Below, piece by piece: positions 60,280-64,000 of a stretch of DNA of 64,000 nucleotides. The notes under the pieces were generated by a model. It had not been told where the DNA came from and ran no database searches. It saw only the letters and a list, made by a program, of their open reading frames with translations. Source of the stretch: JBDHBD01 sp039586095 (GTDB lineage Bacteria; Gemmatimonadota; Gemmatimonadetes; Palauibacterales; Palauibacteraceae); assembly GCA_039586095.1 (NCBI GenBank), contig JBDHLB010000003.1, positions 1 to 64,000 on the forward strand. Direction: 5' to 3'. How positions within the stretch are numbered: the stretch's first letter is position 1; the number at the start of each line of letters is the position of its first letter. Made by a program: the position numbers and the translations under genes.

Positions 60280-60359
60280 GAGGGCAGTGTAGTGCCGAGC
60301 AAGGCACGCGGCGACGGCTGATCGCTCCTGACCACCCTGGTTGTGGCCATACAGGCCGC

Positions 60360-60388
60360 TTGCCAGGCCAGGCTAAAAAGTGAATATT
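60360..60388 (+). promoter_or_regulatory. Promoter of the TetR-efflux operon
   Basis: TTGCCA (60360-60365) and AATATT (60383-60388) with a 17-base spacer. Matches are moderate, but this AT-rich patch is unique in the gap and contains the palindrome at 60378-60393. Confidence 0.5.
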
Positions 60389-60393
60389 TACTT
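60378..60393. promoter_or_regulatory. Candidate TetR operator
   Basis: AAGTGAATATTTACTT is a 16-bp palindrome with one symmetric mismatched pair (14 of 16 bases). It overlaps the likely -10 of the tetR operon, 72 bases upstream of the start, so a bound repressor would block transcription. Confidence 0.6.
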
Positions 60394-60464
60394 ACAACCG
60401 AGCGCCGCAAGCCCGCCAATGCGCGGGGCGTCGACCTGTTCCGACAACGCGGAAGGCTGGGAAA

Positions 60465-61154
60465 ATGAGCGTGATACACGATCAGGCCGTGGCAGGAGGC
60501 GCCGAAACGGCCGGGGAACCGCGGCAATACAAGCGCCGGGGTGAGCGGCGCTCGCAGATCATCGAAGCGACGATCGCCATCCTGTCGGAGAAGGGCCTGC
60601 ACGCCTGGACGACATCGGCCCTGGCGGAGCGTGTGGGCGTTTCGGAGGCGACGTTGTTTCGTCACTTCAAGTCGAAGGACGAGATCCTCGTCGCGGCGCT
60701 GCGCCACCAGATCCACACCCTGCAGGCCCGCATCCAGAGCTATCGGGGAGAAGGAGGCCCCTGGGATCGGGTGCGGGGCCTTGTCGACCACGTGCTGGAC
60801 TTCGTGCACGAGACCGCCGGCGGACCGCTGATCATCATGACCGGGCAGGCGATTCGGATTCTTCCTGCCATCCGGGACGACGTGAACGCGACCCGCACGA
60901 TGTTTCGCGAAAAGCTGATGACGCTGGTCGCGCAGGCGCTGGGAGACGTGCATCAGAGCGGAGTGTTCGATCCGGGCCAGGTAGCCGATTTGATCGTGGC
61001 CATCGTCCACTCGACCGGCCTCCGGTGGATCGTGTCGGACGGGTCGATCTCGCTGACCGAGACGGCTGGCGGGATGCTCGATGTGCTCGCGCGCGGCCTG
61101 GGCGGTGAAGAGTCGGGCACCGAACCCCCGGGAGGGAAGGAGGTGGCGCCGTGA
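60465..61154 (+). CDS. TetR-family transcriptional repressor
   Basis: A 229-residue regulator. The N-terminal HTH (about 25-75) reads SQIIEATIAILSEKGLHAWTTSALAERVGVSEATLFRHFKSK in outline, with the typical LFRHF turn. The C-terminal helical ligand and dimer domain (about 80-200) does not show the effector. It starts the efflux operon and overlaps tolC by four bases. The 16-bp palindrome upstream is the probable site for autorepression. The divergent neighbour is the broken dehydrogenase, which it may also have controlled. Confidence 0.9.
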   Translation: MSVIHDQAVAGGAETAGEPRQYKRRGERRSQIIEATIAILSEKGLHAWTTSALAERVGVSEATLFRHFKSKDEILVAALRHQIHTLQARIQSYRGEGGPWDRVRGLVDHVLDFVHETAGGPLIIMTGQAIRILPAIRDDVNATRTMFREKLMTLVAQALGDVHQSGVFDPGQVADLIVAIVHSTGLRWIVSDGSISLTETAGGMLDVLARGLGGEESGTEPPGGKEVAP

Positions 61155-62503
61155 GACCCCGGATGACGGCGCTTCTGCTTGGCGTGCTCATCGGGCCGAT
61201 CGGTTCACCGGCCGCACTCGCCCAGGAAGGAGCGAAACTCTCGCTGCTGGAGGCGGTGGAGCGGGGGATGTCCCGGTATCCCTCCGTGGGTGCGGCGCAG
61301 GCTGGGGCGGACGCCGCGCGGGCGGCCGTCGGTCAGGCGAGCTCCGCGTGGTTCCCGGCCCTCACGCTGGACGCTTCGATCACTCGTTTCTCGGACGCGA
61401 TGATCGTGTATCCACTGCACGAATTCGACATCGAGCGAGTTCCTCCTTTCGATGAGACGCTGACGCGTGCCAGCACGGTGCTCTCGTACACGCTGTTCGA
61501 TGGGTTCGGGCGACAGGCGGACGTTCGTCGAGCGAGGGCCGATTTCGGCGTGGCCGAATCGGACGTGGCCGGGACGACGCAGGAGCTCATCGCCCGCATC
61601 GCGAGCACGTATCTCGACGTTCTCGGAAGGCGCGAGGTTCTCGAGGCGAACGACGAGCGCATCGATGCGCTCGAGGCCGAGCTCGGTCGCGTGGAGCAGC
61701 TCCTCGAGGCCGGGCGCGCCGCCCGGCTGGAGGTGGTTCGGGTCGAGGCCGAGCTCGCCTCGGCCCGGGCGGATCGGGTTGCCGCGGCAGTCGCGCTGGA
61801 CGTCGCCGAGCGCGAGCTGGGCCGACTGACCGACGAACCCGTCGAGCGGACCCGGAGCGAGCAGCTGCTGGCGGTGTCGCTCGCGGCCCAGCGGTTACCC
61901 TACGATCGCGCCGATCTGGTAGAGCGGGCGGTGAGCAACAATCCGTTGGTCGAACGGGCCGACAGGCAGCGCCAGGCGGCATCCGCCGCCGTCTCCCTCG
62001 CCCGGAGCTCGTGGTGGCCTCGCCTGGATCTCATGGGCACCCTGATCAACTACGGCAGCCCCAACACGGAAGATCAGCTCGAATGGAATGTGGCCCTCGC
62101 CGCCCGCTGGCCGCTGTTCGCCGGTCTCAACCGCAGCCGTGGCGTCGAACGTGCGCAGGCCCGACGGCGTGCTGCCGACGAGACGCTACGACTGACCGAG
62201 ATCGAAGTGGCGAAGGCCGTGGACCGCGCCTTTTCGGCCGTCCAGGAGTCTTCCGCCAGGGTGGCGAGCCTGCGGTCCGCCGTGCGGAGCTTCGAGGAGG
62301 TCGCCCGCATCGAGCAGCTGAGACTGGAGACGGGAACGGGAGTTCAGCCGGACTTCCTCCGTGCGGAGGCCGATCTGCTCGTGGCCCGGGCCAACCTGGC
62401 CGAGACGCGGCACGGAGAAATGAAGGCGCACGTGGAGCTGGCCAGGGTGCTGGGTGAATTGAGCCCGGGCTGGCTCTCCGACAACCTGGAGATAGAGCGA
62501 TGA
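61151..62503 (+). CDS. TolC-family outer-membrane efflux channel
   Basis: A 450-residue OEP-type protein. A signal peptide (about 5-25, ending AALAQ) precedes two repeated halves of long helices with strand pairs: LLEAVERGMSRYPSV opens the first and RADLVERAVSNNPLV the second. SSAWFPALTLDASI and SSWWPRLDLMGTLI are the matching beta segments. It forms the outer-membrane exit of a tripartite pump. The GTG overlaps the tetR stop (GTGA), and its own stop overlaps the adaptor gene (ATGA). Confidence 0.9.
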   Translation: MRPRMTALLLGVLIGPIGSPAALAQEGAKLSLLEAVERGMSRYPSVGAAQAGADAARAAVGQASSAWFPALTLDASITRFSDAMIVYPLHEFDIERVPPFDETLTRASTVLSYTLFDGFGRQADVRRARADFGVAESDVAGTTQELIARIASTYLDVLGRREVLEANDERIDALEAELGRVEQLLEAGRAARLEVVRVEAELASARADRVAAAVALDVAERELGRLTDEPVERTRSEQLLAVSLAAQRLPYDRADLVERAVSNNPLVERADRQRQAASAAVSLARSSWWPRLDLMGTLINYGSPNTEDQLEWNVALAARWPLFAGLNRSRGVERAQARRRAADETLRLTEIEVAKAVDRAFSAVQESSARVASLRSAVRSFEEVARIEQLRLETGTGVQPDFLRAEADLLVARANLAETRHGEMKAHVELARVLGELSPGWLSDNLEIER

Positions 62504-63504
62504 GTGGGACCAGACGTCGCGCGGTTCCCGCGCTGGTGGTGATCGTGCTCGCCGCAACCGCCTGGCTGTGGTTCGGCCTGCTCCGATCCGATAACGACGC
62601 CGACAGCCTGCTCTCCTCGGGCACCGTCGAGGCCACGGAAGCGCGACTCGGATTCCAGGCCGCTGGACGGATCGAGATGATCGGGGTTCGGGAGGGCGAC
62701 CGCGTGGTGGCCGGCCAGCTCCTGGCCAGACTGGATCAGCAGGAGATCCTGGCCCGACGCGCGCAGGCTGAAGCACAGGTGGCGGGCGCTCGCGCGATGC
62801 TGCGCGAGCTGCAGACCGGTTTTCGTAGCGAGGAGGTCGCTCAGGCACGCGCGGGTCGAGACGCCGCGGCGCAGCGTTTCGCGGACGCCGGGCGCGACCT
62901 CCAGCGCGCACGTGTGCTGTTCGAGGGAGGCGCGATCAGCCAGGAGGCGCTGGACAAGGCCGAGGTCGCTCACGAGGTGGCTCGCAGTCAGCTGGAACAG
63001 GCTGCGGAGCAGCTCCAGTTGTTCGAGTCGGGTCCTCGTGCCGAGCGCATCGAGAGCCAGCGGGCTCAGCTCGCCGCGGCCGAGGCCAGTCTGCGGGCGA
63101 TCGAAGCCGCGATCGAGTATGCGACGATCGAGGCGCCCTTCGACGGGGTCGTGACCCTTCGTCACAGCGAGCCCGGCGAAATCGTGGCGCCGGGCGCGGC
63201 CGTGCTCACCATCACGAACCCAGACGACCGCTGGGTGAGGATCTACGTGCGCGAGGATCGGATCGGGGCCGTGCAGCTCGGGACCGAGGCATCGATCACC
63301 TCTGACACCTACCACGACAAGAACTACGCCGGCGAGGTGATCTTCATCGCTACGGAAGCAGAGTTCACGCCCAAGAACGTGCAGACGACCGAGGAACGCG
63401 TGAAGCTGGTGTTTGCCGTCAAGGTGCAGATCACGGGCGATGAAGATCAGGACCTGAAGCCGGGCATGCCGGCCGATGTCCTGCTGCGGCTCGCCGAGTC
63501 CTGA
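62500..63504 (+). CDS. HlyD-family periplasmic adaptor (YbhG-like)
   Basis: A 334-residue membrane-fusion protein. An N-terminal TM anchor (about 10-25) is followed by a lipoyl-like half (GRIEMIGVREGDRVVAGQLL), an alpha-helical coiled-coil hairpin (about 85-200), and the second lipoyl half (TIEAPFDGVVTLRH, EPGEIVAPGA). A beta-barrel domain comes last. Size and order match YbhG/HlyD_D23 adaptors of ABC exporters. It links the inner-membrane ABC parts to the TolC channel. Start and stop overlap both neighbours. Confidence 0.9.
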   Translation: MSGTRRRAVPALVVIVLAATAWLWFGLLRSDNDADSLLSSGTVEATEARLGFQAAGRIEMIGVREGDRVVAGQLLARLDQQEILARRAQAEAQVAGARAMLRELQTGFRSEEVAQARAGRDAAAQRFADAGRDLQRARVLFEGGAISQEALDKAEVAHEVARSQLEQAAEQLQLFESGPRAERIESQRAQLAAAEASLRAIEAAIEYATIEAPFDGVVTLRHSEPGEIVAPGAAVLTITNPDDRWVRIYVREDRIGAVQLGTEASITSDTYHDKNYAGEVIFIATEAEFTPKNVQTTEERVKLVFAVKVQITGDEDQDLKPGMPADVLLRLAES

Positions 63505-64000
63505 TGCACGCCGAGGCCGCCGTACGTCTGGACGGATTGGCACGTCGATTCGCGGATGTGGCAGCCGTCGACGAGCTCACCTTCGAGGTCGGGCGGGGCG
63601 AGCTGTTCGGCCTGGTGGGGCCGGACGGGGCCGGGAAGACGACCACGCTGCGCATGCTGGCGGGTGTGCTTCGCCCCACCGGTGGCGACGCCGTGGTTCT
63701 CGGCCACAGCCTCGCGTCAAATGCCGAGGCGGCGAAGCCCCATGTCGCCTACATGTCCCAACGCTTCGGTCTGTACGCGGACCTCACCGTGCAGGAGAAC
63801 CTGGACTTCTACGCGGACCTGTACGGTGTGCCCCGGGACCGGCGAGCACCTCGACTCGAGCGCCTGTTCCAGTTCTCGGGTCTCGCTCCATTCAGGGATC
63901 GACTGGCCGGCAAGCTGTCCGGTGGAATGAAGCAGAAGCTCGGGCTGTCCTGCGCGCTGATCCATCAGCCGGATCTGCTGCTTTTGGACGAGCCGACCTT
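63504..64000 (+). CDS. ABC exporter ATPase (3' partial)
   Basis: The first 165 codons of an ABC transporter ATP-binding protein; it runs off the window. Walker A is GPDGAGKTTT (about 40-49), the Q-loop YMSQRFGLYADLT is of the ABC-2/YbhF type, the signature is LSGGMKQK and Walker B LLLLDEPT lies at the very edge. The ATG overlaps the adaptor stop by one base (TGATG). The order TetR, TolC, HlyD, ATPase resembles the ybhGFSR drug-exporter locus, so ABC-2 permease genes are expected next. Confidence 0.9.
   Translation, partial: MHAEAAVRLDGLARRFADVAAVDELTFEVGRGELFGLVGPDGAGKTTTLRMLAGVLRPTGGDAVVLGHSLASNAEAAKPHVAYMSQRFGLYADLTVQENLDFYADLYGVPRDRRAPRLERLFQFSGLAPFRDRLAGKLSGGMKQKLGLSCALIHQPDLLLLDEPT

Noticed and set aside
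1..64000. CRISPR arrays, insertion sequences, prophage or integrons
   Set aside because: No spaced repeats, transposase, integrase or phage genes were found on either strand.

Overview
The window is a high-GC, gene-dense, double-stranded stretch from a Gram-negative bacterium. An outer-membrane porin, a TolC channel, an OmpA-type protein and many lipoboxes show the outer membrane. Gene content fits Gemmatimonadota or a nearby FCB-group lineage: ASPIC/UnbV and PD40 proteins, a DUF4837 lipoprotein, the GT87-type enzyme and the split paa genes. That assignment is inference; no rRNA is present. No insertion sequence, phage or CRISPR array was seen.

1-7.7 kb is a self-contained phosphate module on the + strand: the end of phoB, phoR, a Pho-box-like direct repeat, an OprP-type porin, pstS, pstC, pstA, pstB and phoU. 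pstA is frameshifted. 7.9-11.6 kb holds three glycosyltransferases: a CesA-like GT2, a membrane GT-C enzyme and a polyprenyl-phosphate GT2. The middle one overlaps both neighbours. 11.5-12.6 kb carries small unknown genes, followed by a poorly coding AT-richer gap.

13.1-19 kb holds an NhaC-type antiporter, a FabL-like SDR/small membrane protein/nitrilase operon, and an OmpA-thioredoxin pair. 19-24.8 kb runs in one direction: proline catabolic dehydrogenase (pruA), a META lipoprotein, then phenylacetyl-CoA epoxidase genes in the order paaA, paaD N-terminal domain, paaB, paaC, paaD zinc-ribbon domain. paaD is therefore two genes.

24.8-31.7 kb has a DUF1028 protein, a double VOC protein, a TauE permease, a convergent CHAD/SixA pair, a GlsB-type membrane protein and proS. 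A proline-containing 21-codon mini-ORF sits just upstream of proS. 31.9-46.2 kb is a long minus-strand housekeeping block: DUF4837 lipoprotein, dnaE, accA, ricT, metG, an M23 peptidase, a lipoprotein, fadJ, a DUF402 protein and an M50 peptidase.

46.3-64 kb contains a small acidic protein, tRNA-Ile(GAU), an NtrC/histidine kinase pair, a PD40 propeller protein, two convergent calcium-loop ASPIC/UnbV lipoproteins, a small secreted protein, an alcohol dehydrogenase broken by an internal deletion, and a TetR-TolC-HlyD-ABC efflux operon that runs off the right edge. A near-perfect 16-bp palindrome overlaps the likely promoter of that operon. The most rewarding points are the two broken genes, the Pho box, split paaD, the proS leader and the TetR operator.
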